A stretch of DNA of 64,000 nucleotides. Source: Streptomyces alboflavus (GTDB taxonomy: Bacteria; Actinomycetota; Actinomycetes; Streptomycetales; Streptomycetaceae). The translations under genes and the position numbers were made by a program. This document shows, one piece after another, positions 44,061-53,083 of this stretch. The DNA lies in contig NZ_JNXT01000013.1 in the NCBI RefSeq assembly GCF_000716675.1, forward strand, positions 108,203 through 172,202, in the 5' to 3' direction. Numbering within the stretch: position 1 is the stretch's first letter; each line of letters opens with the position of its first letter. The notes beneath the pieces were generated by a model. It was given only the letters and a program-made list of their open reading frames with translations, ran no database searches and was not told the origin of the DNA.

Positions 44061-44960
44061 ATGGCTCCACCATCGAGGAACCCAAACAAGACAGAGCGCG
44101 CGCTCGGCGTGCGCCGGAGATCCGTGCTCGCCTCCGCCGCCGTCCTGGGCGCGGGCGCGCTCGGCGCGACGGCGTGCAGCCGGGTGCCGACGGGCGACAC
44201 GCTGGCCCGCCTGAAGTCGCAGGGCACGGTGCGGCTCGGCATCGCGGGCGAGGCCCCGTACGGCTACATCGACGACAAGGGCGACTTCACCGGTGAGGCG
44301 GTGGAGCTCGCGAAGATCATCTTCAAGCGGCTCGGCGTGGACAGCGTGCAGCCCGTCGCCACCGACTTCAGCTCGCTGATCCCGGGACTCAAGACGCAGC
44401 AGTTCGACGTCGTCGCGGCAGGGATGTACATCAACAAAGCGCGCTGCCAGCAGGTGATCTTCTCCGATCCCGAGTACCAGATGCTGGACGCCTTCATCGT
44501 GCGCAAGGGCAACCCGAAGGGGCTGCACACGTACGCCGACGTGGTGAAGAAGAAGGCCAAGTTCGGCACCGGGACGGGCTACGCCGAGATCGCGTACGCC
44601 GTCGCCGCCGGGTACAAGGAGAGCGACATCGTGATCCTCCAGGATCCGGTGGCGGGGCTCAACGCCGTCGAGGCCGGACGCATCGACGTCTTCGGCGGCA
44701 CCGCGCTGACCGCGCGCGGCGTCGTGAAGAAGAGCCGCAAGGCCGAGGCCACCGAGCCGTTCGCGCCCCTCGTCAACGGCAAGAAGCACGTCGACGGCGG
44801 CGGCTTCACCTTCCGTCCCAACGACACCGAGCTGCGCGACGCCTTCAACGTGGAGATCCACAAGATGCGCAAGAGCGGCGAGCTCTTCCGGGTCCTGAAG
44901 CGGTTCGGTTTCACCAAGGACGAGATGACCACCCTGACCGCAGAGGAGCTGTGCAAATGA
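44061..44960 (+). CDS. ehuB: EhuB-like ABC transporter substrate-binding lipoprotein
   Basis: 299 residues of the amino-acid-binding family 3. The Tat-type lipoprotein signal RRRSVLASAAVLGAGALGATAC ends in a lipobox, read here in overlapping parts. The binding fold contains GEAPYGYIDDKGDFTGEAVELAK and AAGMYINKARCQQVIFSDPEY, resembling ectoine/hydroxyectoine-binding EhuB. Start ATG 44061; ribosome site weak. Gene order B-C-D-A with coupled starts supports an ehu-type importer. The ligand is inferred from family resemblance, not shown. Confidence 0.85.
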   Translation: MAPPSRNPNKTERALGVRRRSVLASAAVLGAGALGATACSRVPTGDTLARLKSQGTVRLGIAGEAPYGYIDDKGDFTGEAVELAKIIFKRLGVDSVQPVATDFSSLIPGLKTQQFDVVAAGMYINKARCQQVIFSDPEYQMLDAFIVRKGNPKGLHTYADVVKKKAKFGTGTGYAEIAYAVAAGYKESDIVILQDPVAGLNAVEAGRIDVFGGTALTARGVVKKSRKAEATEPFAPLVNGKKHVDGGGFTFRPNDTELRDAFNVEIHKMRKSGELFRVLKRFGFTKDEMTTLTAEELCK

Positions 44961-45703
44961 CAGCGGGACTGTGGGAACACTGGGTACTCCCGGGCATCTG
45001 GATCACCATCCAGCTCACGCTCTACAGCGCGGCGCTCGCGACCGCCGTGGCCTTCGCCGTCGGCATCGCGCGCACGCACCATCTGCGCGTGGTGCGCTTC
45101 TTCGCCGGGTTCTACACCGAGATCTTCCGCGGCACCTCGGCGCTCGTGCTGATGTTCTGGATCTTCTTCGTCCTGCCGCAGCTCGCGGGCTGGGCGCTCG
45201 TCCCGATGTGGGCGGCGGTGCTCGCGCTCGGTCTGTCGTACGGGGCCTACGGCGCCGAGGTCGTGCGCGGCGCCCTGAACGCGGTGGCGCCGGCGCAGCG
45301 CGAGGCGGGGGTCGCGCTGAGCTTCACGCCGTGGCAGCGGATGCGGCTCATCCTGCTGCCGCAGGCCGTGCCGGAGATGATCCCGCCGTTCTCCAACCTG
45401 CTGATCGAGCTCCTGAAGGGCACCGCCCTGGTGTCGCTGCTCGGCATCGGTGACGTGTCCTTCGCCGCCTATCTGGTGCGGCTCGCCACCACCGAGAGCG
45501 CGGAGATCTACTCGATCACCCTCGTCATCTACTTCGTGCTCGCCTTCCTCCTGACGCGCGGGATGCGGGTCCTGGAGCGCCGGGCCAAGGCCGGGATCGG
45601 GCAGCGGCCCGAGCCGGGCGTCGGCATCCTGCGCAGGCTCAATCTCCGCAGGACGACCGAGGAATCCGGCAACATGATCGCGGGCGGGGGTGGTGGGGCG
45701 TGA
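44957..45703 (+). CDS. ehuC: EhuC-like amino-acid ABC transporter permease
   Basis: 248 residues, HisM/GlnP-type permease with about five helices and the cytoplasmic loop GALNAVAPAQREAGVALSFTPWQRMRLILLPQA. ATG in ATGA overlap with ehuB. Forms a heterodimer with the next permease. Confidence 0.9.
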   Translation: MTAGLWEHWVLPGIWITIQLTLYSAALATAVAFAVGIARTHHLRVVRFFAGFYTEIFRGTSALVLMFWIFFVLPQLAGWALVPMWAAVLALGLSYGAYGAEVVRGALNAVAPAQREAGVALSFTPWQRMRLILLPQAVPEMIPPFSNLLIELLKGTALVSLLGIGDVSFAAYLVRLATTESAEIYSITLVIYFVLAFLLTRGMRVLERRAKAGIGQRPEPGVGILRRLNLRRTTEESGNMIAGGGGGA

Positions 45704-46365
45704 ACAACGGAACCGACAAGTGGGACTGGGGCGCCGTCTCCGACTTCATGCCGCACTTCTGGGACGGGCTGCTCGTCACCCTCCAGGTGCTCGCCCTCGG
45801 CTCGCTGATCTCCTTCGGCCTCGGCCTCGTCTGGGCGCTCGCGTTCCGGGCGCCGACGCGGTTCGTCCGCTGGCCGGTCGGGATCCTCACCGAGTTCATC
45901 CGTAACACGCCGCTGCTCGTGCAGCTGTTCTTCCTGTACTTCGTGCTGCCGGAGTGGGACATCCAGTACTCGGCGATGACCACCGGCACCCTCGCGATCG
46001 GCCTGCACTACTCGACGTACACCGCGCAGGTCTACCGCGCGGGCATCGAGGCCGTGCCCGTCGGCCAGTGGGAGGCGGCCAAGGCGCTCAGCCTGTCGTA
46101 CTCGCGCACCTGGACCGCGGTGATCCTGCCGCAGGCGATCCGGCGCGTGATCCCGGCGCTCGGCAACTACGTCATCGCGATGCTCAAGGACACCCCGCTG
46201 CTCGCGAGCATCGGCGTGCTGGAACTGCTCCAGCGCTCGCGCCTTGAGGCCGCACAGACCTTCCAGTACACCGAGGCGCTGACCGTCGTCGGTGTCGCCT
46301 TCATCCTCATCGCCTACCCGTCCTCACTCCTCCTGCGAGCCCTGGAGCGCCGTCTTGTCCGCTGA
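45700..46365 (+). CDS. ehuD: EhuD-like amino-acid ABC transporter permease
   Basis: 221 residues, second permease of the importer, with the loop AGIEAVPVGQWEAAKALSLSYSRTWTAVILPQAIRRVIPALGN and about five helices. GTG in GTGA overlap with ehuC. Confidence 0.9.
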   Translation: MNNGTDKWDWGAVSDFMPHFWDGLLVTLQVLALGSLISFGLGLVWALAFRAPTRFVRWPVGILTEFIRNTPLLVQLFFLYFVLPEWDIQYSAMTTGTLAIGLHYSTYTAQVYRAGIEAVPVGQWEAAKALSLSYSRTWTAVILPQAIRRVIPALGNYVIAMLKDTPLLASIGVLELLQRSRLEAAQTFQYTEALTVVGVAFILIAYPSSLLLRALERRLVR

Positions 46366-47170
46366 CACGAATCTCACCAAGGACCAGCCGAACCCGGCGG
46401 TGGACGGCAGTGAGCTGATCCGCTTCGACAAGGTCGTCAAGCGCTTCGGGGCGAACACGGTCCTGGACGAGCTGGACTTCTCCGTCGCCTCCGGCAAGCA
46501 CGTCACCCTGATCGGCCCCTCGGGGTCCGGCAAGACGACGATCCTGCGCCTGCTGATGACCCTGCTCAAGCCGGACGAGGGCACGATCAAGGTCGGCGGG
46601 GAGTATCTGACGCACGAGGAGAAGAACGGCAAGCTCGTCCCGGCGGGCGAGAAGCACGTGCGCGAGGTCCGCAAGAACATCGGCATGGTCTTCCAGCAGT
46701 TCAACCTCTTCCCGAACATGAAGGTGCTGCGCAACATCACCGAGGCGCCCGTCACCGTGCTCGGCCTGTCCAAGGACGAGGCGGAGCAGCGCGCCCGCGA
46801 CCTGCTCGACCTGGTCGGCCTCGGCGACCGCTGCGACTCGTACCCGACGCAGCTCTCCGGCGGCCAGCAGCAGCGCGTCGCGATCGCCCGCGCCCTCGCG
46901 ATGCGGCCGCAGGTGCTCCTCCTGGACGAGGTGACGTCCGCGCTCGACCCGGAGCTGGTCGCGGGCGTCCTCGACGTCCTGCGGGACATCGCGCACACCA
47001 CCGACATCACGATGCTGTGCGTGACCCACGAGATGAACTTCGCCCGGGACATCTCCGACCAGGTCCTTATGTTCGACGCGGGCCGGGTGATCGAGTCCGG
47101 GCCGCCGGAGAAGATCTTCACCGAACCCGAGCACGAGCGGACGCGGGGATTCCTCTCGGCGGTGCTCTGA
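46355..47170 (+). CDS. ehuA: EhuA-like ABC transporter ATPase
   Basis: 271 residues. Walker A GPSGSGKTT, Q-loop MVFQQFNLF, signature LSGGQQQR, Walker B VLLLDEVTSALDP, H-loop CVTHEMNFAR. Starts with TTG 46355, seven bases after GGAG and overlapping ehuD by 11 bases; no better start exists because ehuD runs on. Energises the importer; specific for polar amino acids or ectoines by family. Confidence 0.93.
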   Translation: MSADTNLTKDQPNPAVDGSELIRFDKVVKRFGANTVLDELDFSVASGKHVTLIGPSGSGKTTILRLLMTLLKPDEGTIKVGGEYLTHEEKNGKLVPAGEKHVREVRKNIGMVFQQFNLFPNMKVLRNITEAPVTVLGLSKDEAEQRARDLLDLVGLGDRCDSYPTQLSGGQQQRVAIARALAMRPQVLLLDEVTSALDPELVAGVLDVLRDIAHTTDITMLCVTHEMNFARDISDQVLMFDAGRVIESGPPEKIFTEPEHERTRGFLSAVL

Positions 47171-47402
47171 CCACGGCCGCCCTGCCGCGCGGTGCCGTGA
47201 GCACGGCGCGCAACGCGTGAGGCCATGGCCCCGGTGTATTCACTTGGCATATGCCAGGGTGGCGCGTTCCTGCTCAGCGAGCCGGAAACGCGCCACTCTT
47301 GTGGCCAACACCCCCTCCCCAGGGGGTATTTGGCGGTTATCGTGGACAGTGTCCAGCTGTCCGGAACCGTTCCATCTCAGGCTCAGGGATCAGGGAGAAG
47401 CC
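47171..47402. promoter_or_regulatory. iclR promoter region with two palindromes and a hairpin
   Basis: TGGCATATGCCA (47245-47256, perfect) and TGGACA-G-TGTCCA (47343-47355, perfect apart from the central base) are operator-like. A 10-bp stem (47259-47268 with 47287-47296) followed by TCTT could terminate the ehu transcript. The second palindrome lies 48 bp before the regulator start, fitting autoregulation. Confidence 0.55.
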
Positions 47403-48161
47403 GTGGCGGTGCAGCGCGAGTCGACGACGGCCCACCAGTTGGTGCAGAACGCCCTGCGGGTGCTCGAAATCGTCGCGCGCCGGGGCACCGGCGTCACCGA
47501 GGAAGAGCTGGCCCGGCGCACCACGATGCCCGCCGACCGGCTCGCCGCCCTCCTGCGCATGCTGCGCCGCGAGGGGTACGTCGAGCAGATCACCGACGGG
47601 GCGTACGTCACGGGTGTCTCGCTCACCCGCCTCGGCTCCGCCCACGACCGCGCCCTCGCGCTGCGCGACAAGCTCCGGCACACCCTCGGCGGCCTGCGCG
47701 ACTCCATCGGCGCCGCGGTCTACGTCAGCCGTTACGTGGACGGCGAGATCCGGGTCACCGACTTCGCCGACGGCCCCGGCACGCCGAAAGTCAACGAATG
47801 GGTGGACTTCCGGGTCTCCGCGCACGCCAGCGCCGTCGGCAAGAGCCTGCTCGGCCAGCTCGACCTCGACGCCCGCCGGGACCACCTGTCCCGGCACAAG
47901 ATGGCCCGCCTCACCTCGCGCACCATCACCAGCGAGCGCGTCCTGCTCAGCAACCTCGACGCCCAGGCCGCCACGGTCCCCGTCCTCGACCTCCAGGAGT
48001 ACGCGGTCGGCACGGTCTGCGCCGCCGTCCCCATCACCGCGGGCGCCACGGTCGGCTCCCTCGCGCTCTCCCTGCCGGTCGAACACGCCCACCGCCTGCG
48101 CGAGGCTGCGGAGACCCTGAACCGCAAGGCGGCCCCGGTGCTGCTGTCCCTGGCGATCTAG
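47403..48161 (+). CDS. IclR-family transcriptional regulator
   Basis: 252 residues. N-terminal winged helix (VQNALRVLEIVARRGTGVTEEELARRTTMPADRLAALLRMLRREGYVE, seen in parts) and IclR effector domain with DFRVSAHASAVGKSLLGQLD and TVCAAVPITAG. GTG 47403 has GGGAG five bases upstream. Last gene of the ehu neighbourhood, probably its regulator. Confidence 0.92.
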   Translation: MAVQRESTTAHQLVQNALRVLEIVARRGTGVTEEELARRTTMPADRLAALLRMLRREGYVEQITDGAYVTGVSLTRLGSAHDRALALRDKLRHTLGGLRDSIGAAVYVSRYVDGEIRVTDFADGPGTPKVNEWVDFRVSAHASAVGKSLLGQLDLDARRDHLSRHKMARLTSRTITSERVLLSNLDAQAATVPVLDLQEYAVGTVCAAVPITAGATVGSLALSLPVEHAHRLREAAETLNRKAAPVLLSLAI

Positions 48162-48256
48162 GCAGTCCCGGACAGGTCCTGTCCGGGTCCCGCCCCGGCC
48201 CGCCCCAGGTGGTCCGGAGCACCCCTCGGGACCAGGTATTATTTTCGAGTCAGCAG

Positions 48257-48330
48257 GCGCCGCTAGCTCAGTTGGTTAGAGCAGCTGACTCTTAATCAGC
48301 GGGTCCGGGGTTCGAGTCCCTGGCGGCGCA
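48257..48330 (+). tRNA. tRNA-Lys (CTT), copy 2
   Basis: Same 74-nt sequence and same preceding GTCAGCAG as the copy at 32406. A TATTAT at about 48236 could be its -10 box. It stands at the boundary between the ehu cluster and the anthranilate set. Confidence 0.97.
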
Positions 48331-48363
48331 CAAGCGAGCAGGTCAACCACCTGAGGCTGGCTT

Positions 48364-48399
48364 CGAAGGGCGTTTCCGGTTCTCCGGGAGCGCCCTTCG
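48364..48399 (+). terminator. Terminator after tRNA-Lys copy 2
   Basis: Nine perfect pairs (48364-48372 with 48391-48399) extended by seven weaker pairs to a 4-nt loop, 33 bp after the tRNA. Confidence 0.75.
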
Positions 48400-48446
48400 C
48401 GCGTACCGCCCTCAGTGGAAGCTGCACCGGCAACCGGGGGATCGCA

Positions 48447-49175
48447 ATGGTGTGGACACGAGCAGTCGAGTCACGGCCCTTCGCCTCGAGCCGCCTGGTG
48501 TGCTTCCCGCACGCCGGCGGCTCGCCGCACTTCTACCGCTCGTGGGGCAAGGCCCTCACGGACATCGAGGTCCACACGGTCTGCTACCCGGGGCGCGCCA
48601 CCCGCATCGCCGAACCGCCCGCCACGGACCTCAAGGCGATGGCGCGTGACCTCGCCGCCGAGCTGCGCCCGCTGCCCGACGGGCGGCCCACGGCGTTCTT
48701 CGGGCACAGCATGGGTGCGTTCGTCGCCTACGAAGTGGCGCGGCTCTGGCAGGCCGACGGCGCGGACCTCGGCCACCTCTTCGCGTCGGCCGCCCGCGCC
48801 CCGCTCACGGCGCACGGCACCCCGGAGCGCGCCGCCGAGCTGGACGACGCCGCCGTCCTGCGCACGCTGGCCCAGCTGGGCGGCACGGACGCGGCGCTCC
48901 TCGACAACCCGGCCTTCCTGGAGCTCGTGATGCCGTACGTGGGCGCGGACTTCCGGATGGTCGCGGGCTACGCGGGGCAGCCGGACGCGCTCCTTGACTG
49001 TCCCGTCACGGTGCTCCGCGGCGACGCGGACCCCCGGGTGAGCCCCGCGGAGGCCGCCGCCTGGCGGGAGCAGACCCGGGGCCCGGTCACGCTGCACACG
49101 CTCTCCGGCGGGCACTTCTACCTGACGGACGAGCCGCCCCTGCGGATCGTCGAGGACGCCCTGCGCACGGGCTGA
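48447..49175 (+). CDS. Type II thioesterase
   Basis: 242-residue alpha/beta hydrolase of the GrsT/TEII family: LVCFPHAGGSPHFYRSWGKAL at the N-terminus, nucleophile elbow FFGHSMGAFVAYEVAR, Asp in GDADPRVSP, His in LSGGHFYL. ATG with GGGGGA seven bases upstream. TEIIs hydrolyse misprimed acyl groups from carrier proteins of NRPS/PKS lines; none is present here, so its partner must be elsewhere or lost. Convergent with the DAHP synthase gene. Confidence 0.92.
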   Translation: MVWTRAVESRPFASSRLVCFPHAGGSPHFYRSWGKALTDIEVHTVCYPGRATRIAEPPATDLKAMARDLAAELRPLPDGRPTAFFGHSMGAFVAYEVARLWQADGADLGHLFASAARAPLTAHGTPERAAELDDAAVLRTLAQLGGTDAALLDNPAFLELVMPYVGADFRMVAGYAGQPDALLDCPVTVLRGDADPRVSPAEAAAWREQTRGPVTLHTLSGGHFYLTDEPPLRIVEDALRTG

Positions 49176-49191
49176 CGCCGGTGCGCCCCGG

Positions 49192-50565
49192 TCATCTCCC
49201 GCGGTACATCTCGGCCAGCAGGAACGCCAGGTCCAGGGACTGGGTGTGGTTGAGGCGGGGGTCGCAGGCCGTCTCGTAACGGTGCGGCAGGTCCTCCTCC
49301 AGGACGGCGTTGCCGCCGCCGACGCACTCGGTCACGTCGTCGCCGGTCAGCTCGACGTGGATGCCGCCGGGGTGGGTGCCGAGCTCCTGGTGGACCTCCA
49401 CGAACCCGCGCACCTCGTCGAGGACCGTGTCGAACCGCCGGGTCTTGTGGCCGCTCGGTGCCGTCGTGGTGTTGCCGTGCATGGGGTCGCTCACCCAAGC
49501 GACCTGCGCGCCCTCGGCGTTGGCCTTCTCCACCAGCGTGGGCAGCAGGTCCCGCACGCGTTCGGCGCCCGCGCGCACCACGAACGTGAGGCGGCCGGGC
49601 TCACGGTCCGGGTCGAGCCGGTCGAGCAGGGACACGACGGTGTCGGGGGACGCCGTCGGGCCGAGCTTGACGGCGATGGGGTTGGCGACGCGGGAGAAGT
49701 ACTCGACGTGGGCGCCGTCGAGGTCGCGGGTGCGCTCACCGATCCAGAGGAAGTGGCCGCTGGTGGCGTAGGCGCGGCCGGTGTCGGGCTCGGTCCGGGT
49801 CAGGGCCGACTCGTAGTCGAGGAGCAGCCCCTCGTGGCCGACGAAGAACTCGGCGGTGGCCAGCTCCCGGGTGTCGACGCCGCAGGCCCGCATGAAGCCG
49901 AGGCTGCGGCCGATCTCGTCGGCGAGCTGTTCGTAGCGCTCGCCCGCGCCGGACGCGGCCACGAATCCCTCGTTCCAGGCGTGCACTTGGCGCAGGTCGG
50001 CGAAACCGCCCGTGGTCAGGGCCCGCACCAGGTTGAGGGTGCGCGCCGACGCGTCGTACATCGTGCGCAGGCGCCGGGGGTCAGGGACGCGGGCCCCCTC
50101 GGTGAACTCCAGGCCGTTGACCGCGTCGCCCCGGTACGAGGGCAGGACGACCCCGGCGCGCTCCTCGACCGCGCTGGACCGCGGCTTGGCGTACTGCCCC
50201 GCCATGCGCCCGACCTTCACGACCGGCAGCGCGGTGGCGTGGGTCAGGACCACGGCCATCTGGAGCAGCGTCTGGAGCTTGCCGCGGATCGCGTCGGCGG
50301 TGGTCCGCTCGAAGGTCTCGGCGCAGTCGCCGCCCTGGAGCAGGATGGCCTCGCCGCGCGCGACCGCCGCCATGCGCCGCCGCAACTGGTCGCACTCCGC
50401 GGCGAAGACCAGCGGCGGCGCGGCGGCCAGGTCATCGGTGACGGCCCGCAGGGCGTGCGGGTCCGGCCAGTCGGGCTGCTGCCGGGCAGGGAACGCCCGC
50501 CAGGACGCGGCGGCCTGGTTCGCTGCTTCGCTTTCCCTTTTGCTGGCTCTTGCGCGGTCTTTCAT
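49192..50565 (-). CDS. Class II 3-deoxy-7-phosphoheptulonate synthase
   Basis: 457 residues, plant-type (AroH/PhzC class) DAHP synthase that feeds the shikimate pathway. Conserved LLQGGDCAE, VVKVGRMAGQYAKPRS, GHEGLLLDYE, WVSDPMHGNT and CDPRLNHTQSL are visible. ATG 50565 with GGAAGG five bases upstream. A second, pathway-dedicated copy is common beside secondary-metabolite genes. Divergent from trpE across a region with a paired TGGTC operator. Confidence 0.94.
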   Translation of the reverse strand: MKDRARASKRESEAANQAAASWRAFPARQQPDWPDPHALRAVTDDLAAAPPLVFAAECDQLRRRMAAVARGEAILLQGGDCAETFERTTADAIRGKLQTLLQMAVVLTHATALPVVKVGRMAGQYAKPRSSAVEERAGVVLPSYRGDAVNGLEFTEGARVPDPRRLRTMYDASARTLNLVRALTTGGFADLRQVHAWNEGFVAASGAGERYEQLADEIGRSLGFMRACGVDTRELATAEFFVGHEGLLLDYESALTRTEPDTGRAYATSGHFLWIGERTRDLDGAHVEYFSRVANPIAVKLGPTASPDTVVSLLDRLDPDREPGRLTFVVRAGAERVRDLLPTLVEKANAEGAQVAWVSDPMHGNTTTAPSGHKTRRFDTVLDEVRGFVEVHQELGTHPGGIHVELTGDDVTECVGGGNAVLEEDLPHRYETACDPRLNHTQSLDLAFLLAEMYRGR

Positions 50566-50594
50566 GACGGCCTTCCCCGTGCGGACATAGGACA

Positions 50595-50626
50595 GGAGGA
50601 ACGGAGGAACGGAGGAACGGAGGAGC
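50595..50626. repeat. Four 8-bp tandem units before the DAHP synthase gene
   Basis: Three exact GGAGGAAC units and one GGAGGAGC, 30 bp upstream of the minus-strand start, in its leader or promoter. Confidence 0.85.
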
Positions 50627-50678
50627 AGGAACGAGCTTCCACTGAATCCGTGCGCCCGCGCCCGGGTCAAGCGATTCG

Positions 50679-50714
50679 GAATTGGTCCGATTCAGGGCCC
50701 GGGAATTGGTCTGG
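50679..50714. promoter_or_regulatory. Paired TGGTC operator 1 (DAHP synthase/trpE)
   Basis: Direct repeat: GAATTGGTCCG at 50679-50689 and GAATTGGTCTG at 50703-50713, cores 24 bp apart, in the divergent region before DAHP synthase and trpE. The same TGGTCCG-N17-TGGTCTGG layout occurs at 54576-54607. Probably the MocR binding site. A small hairpin (CTTCCG/CGGAAG, 50740-50758) follows. Confidence 0.7.
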
Positions 50715-50826
50715 CACCGGTGGCGACGGCGCTGTTTGACTTCCGGCAACAACGGAAGGCAGCCGTGGGGACAATCCGACGGCGGTGAATTCAACGGGAG
50801 TTCACCACGCCGGAAGGGAGTTCTCC

Positions 50827-52350
50827 ATGCCGGAAATGACCACGGTCGACGTGCGGGTGACCGACAGCGAACTGCCCCGCCACGACCCCCTGGACCTGTA
50901 CGTCCCGCTGCGCGCGGCCCTCGGCCAGGACGACGTGTTCTTGTTCGAGAGCCTCGACGGCGCCGACCAGGACGGCCGTGCGGCCGTCGTCGGCTTCGGG
51001 CGGCTCGCGGAGATCCGGGTGTACGACGGGTACGTCGACCTCGACGGCACGCCCGCCCTCACCCGCGCGCTCGCCGGGGCGGCCGTGGCGGCAGGCCTTC
51101 GCGGGGACCACCCCCGCGAGCCGGACCCGAGCGTGCACCGGCTCCGCCTCACCGCCGCCGACCAGGTGTGGGACTTCCTCGCCCAGGCGCAGCGCCTGTT
51201 CACCCTGGACACCGAACTACCCACGACGGGCTACGCGTTCGGCTTCCTGACCACCCTGGCGTACGAGGCCGCCTGGCACATGGAGGCGCTGCCCGCGCGC
51301 ACCGAGCAACCGGGCGCGCCGGACATCACCCTGACGCTCTTCCGGGACACCGTCTGGTACGACCCGGACGACGGGCCGGTGCGTCATGTGCGGGCCGAGA
51401 GCAGGGCGTTCGGGGACGGGGACCCGGCGGCGGCCCGCGAGGTGGCGCACGCTGCGGCGCGGGAGGCCGCCACGGGCACGCGACGGCCGGCGGTGGTCCC
51501 GGAGGCGCCGGGGCCGGAGTCGGTGCGGGACAGCGTGGACCGGGAGACGTTCCTGGGCTGGGCGGAGACGTGCCTGGAACACATCGGGGTCGGCGACATC
51601 TACCAGATCCAGATCGGCCACCGCATCGATGTCCGCACCGCGTTGACACCCGTCGACGTCTACCGGCGGCTGCGCGCCCGCAACCCCTCGCCGTACATGT
51701 ATCTGATGCCGCGCGCGGGGCGCACGCTGATCGGGGCGAGCCCGGAGCTGTTCTTCCGGATCGAGGGCGACGAGATCGTGATGCGCCCCATCGCGGGCAC
51801 CGCGCGGCGCGGCCCCGACGAGGAGGAGAACCAGCGCCGGATCAAGGAGATGCGCGAGTCCATCAAGGAGCAGGCCGAGCACATCATGCTGGTCGACCTG
51901 TGCCGCAACGACATCGGTCGGGTGACCACGGCGAGCACCAAGCCGGTGGACCGGCTGATGGCCGTGGAGGGCTTCAGCCATGTCTTCCACCTGGTGTCGA
52001 CGGTGTCGGGGCGCCTGGAGGAGGGCACGGACACCTGGCAGGCGGTGCGCGCGACCTTCCCCGCGGGCACGATGACCGGGGCCCCGAAGGTGCGCGCCAT
52101 GGAGATCGTCGACGGCCTTGAGCGGGAGCGGCGCGGCGCCTACGCGGGCGCGGTCGGCCTGGTCGACGTGCGCGGCTGGAGCGAACTCGCGCTGTGCATC
52201 CGCACCGTCGAGCACGACGGGGACACCTATTCCACGCAGAGCTCGGCGGGGATCGTCGCCCAGTCCGAGCCCGAGGCCGAGTGGCGCGAGACGCTGGCGA
52301 AGATGGGCGCCGCGTACTGGGCCCTGACCGGTGCGGAGCTGCTGCCGTGA
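50827..52350 (+). CDS. trpE: Anthranilate synthase component I
   Basis: 507-residue chorismate-binding enzyme. The motif RPIAGTARRG has Ala where aminodeoxychorismate synthases have the nucleophilic Lys, which favours anthranilate synthase. Other conserved parts: IYQIQIGHR, GASPELFFRI, LVDLCRNDIGRV, GTMTGAPKVRAMEI. ATG 50827 with AAGGGAG six bases upstream. Works with the separate trpG glutaminase 124 bp downstream. Extra copy likely dedicated to a specialised product. Confidence 0.92.
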   Translation: MPEMTTVDVRVTDSELPRHDPLDLYVPLRAALGQDDVFLFESLDGADQDGRAAVVGFGRLAEIRVYDGYVDLDGTPALTRALAGAAVAAGLRGDHPREPDPSVHRLRLTAADQVWDFLAQAQRLFTLDTELPTTGYAFGFLTTLAYEAAWHMEALPARTEQPGAPDITLTLFRDTVWYDPDDGPVRHVRAESRAFGDGDPAAAREVAHAAAREAATGTRRPAVVPEAPGPESVRDSVDRETFLGWAETCLEHIGVGDIYQIQIGHRIDVRTALTPVDVYRRLRARNPSPYMYLMPRAGRTLIGASPELFFRIEGDEIVMRPIAGTARRGPDEEENQRRIKEMRESIKEQAEHIMLVDLCRNDIGRVTTASTKPVDRLMAVEGFSHVFHLVSTVSGRLEEGTDTWQAVRATFPAGTMTGAPKVRAMEIVDGLERERRGAYAGAVGLVDVRGWSELALCIRTVEHDGDTYSTQSSAGIVAQSEPEAEWRETLAKMGAAYWALTGAELLP

Positions 52351-52474
52351 CCGGCGCACCGTGGCCGCGGCCGCTCGGGCCGCGCGGACTCACTCCGCCG
52401 CCCGCGTCGGCCGCCCCCATCACACCGTCCGCGTACGACACCCCCCGGCCCCGTACGAGAGAGGCATCCCGGGC

Positions 52475-53083
52475 ATGAACGTCCTGCTGATCGACGCCTA
52501 CGACAGCTTCGTCCACATCATCGACCAGTACCTGCGCACGCTCGGGGCACGCACCCGGGTGGTGCGGTCGCTGACCCGGTCCCCCGCCGACCTGGCCGCG
52601 ACCGAGCCCGACGCGGTGGTGCTCGGGCCCGGTCCGGGGCATCCCTCCGCGTCCGGGCACGTGGAGCTGGTACGGGAGTTCGCGGGGCGGGTGCCGCTGC
52701 TCGGCGTGTGCCTGGGGCACCAGGCGATCGCGCTCGCGTACGGCGGGCGGATCGAGGTGGCCGGGCAGGTGATGCACGGGCGGACGAGCACGGTGCGGCA
52801 CGACGGCGCCGGGGTCTTCCAGGGCCTCGGCCACACCCTCGAAGCCACGCGCTACCACTCCCTGGTCGTCGCCGAACCGCTGCCCGCGGAGCTGGTGACG
52901 ACGGCCACCGACCTCGACCACGGGTACGTGATGGGGCTGCGGCACCGGACACTGCCTGTGGAGGGCGTGCAGTTCCACCCCGAGAGCATCATGACGAGCG
53001 GGGGGCTCGCGATGATGGAGAACTTCCTGGGGCAGGCCGCCGCGGCCGGGGTGGCCGCTGACGGGCTCACCGCCGCGCCCTGA
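52475..53083 (+). CDS. trpG: Anthranilate synthase component II (glutaminase)
   Basis: 202-residue class I glutamine amidotransferase: VLGPGPGHP oxyanion region, catalytic Cys in [11 protein letters not shown], His-Glu in [13 protein letters not shown] 52475; GAGG about ten bases upstream. Supplies ammonia to TrpE. Its 3' end overlaps the convergent MocR gene by 17 bp. Confidence 0.92.
   Translation: MNVLLIDAYDSFVHIIDQYLRTLGARTRVVRSLTRSPADLAATEPDAVVLGPGPGHPSASGHVELVREFAGRVPLLGVCLGHQAIALAYGGRIEVAGQVMHGRTSTVRHDGAGVFQGLGHTLEATRYHSLVVAEPLPAELVTTATDLDHGYVMGLRHRTLPVEGVQFHPESIMTSGGLAMMENFLGQAAAAGVAADGLTAAP

Noticed and set aside
50827..52350. Aminodeoxychorismate synthase (PabB) or PhzE-type enzyme
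   Set aside because: PIAGT rather than PIKGT at the key position, a separate glutaminase and an adjacent trpD favour anthranilate synthase.
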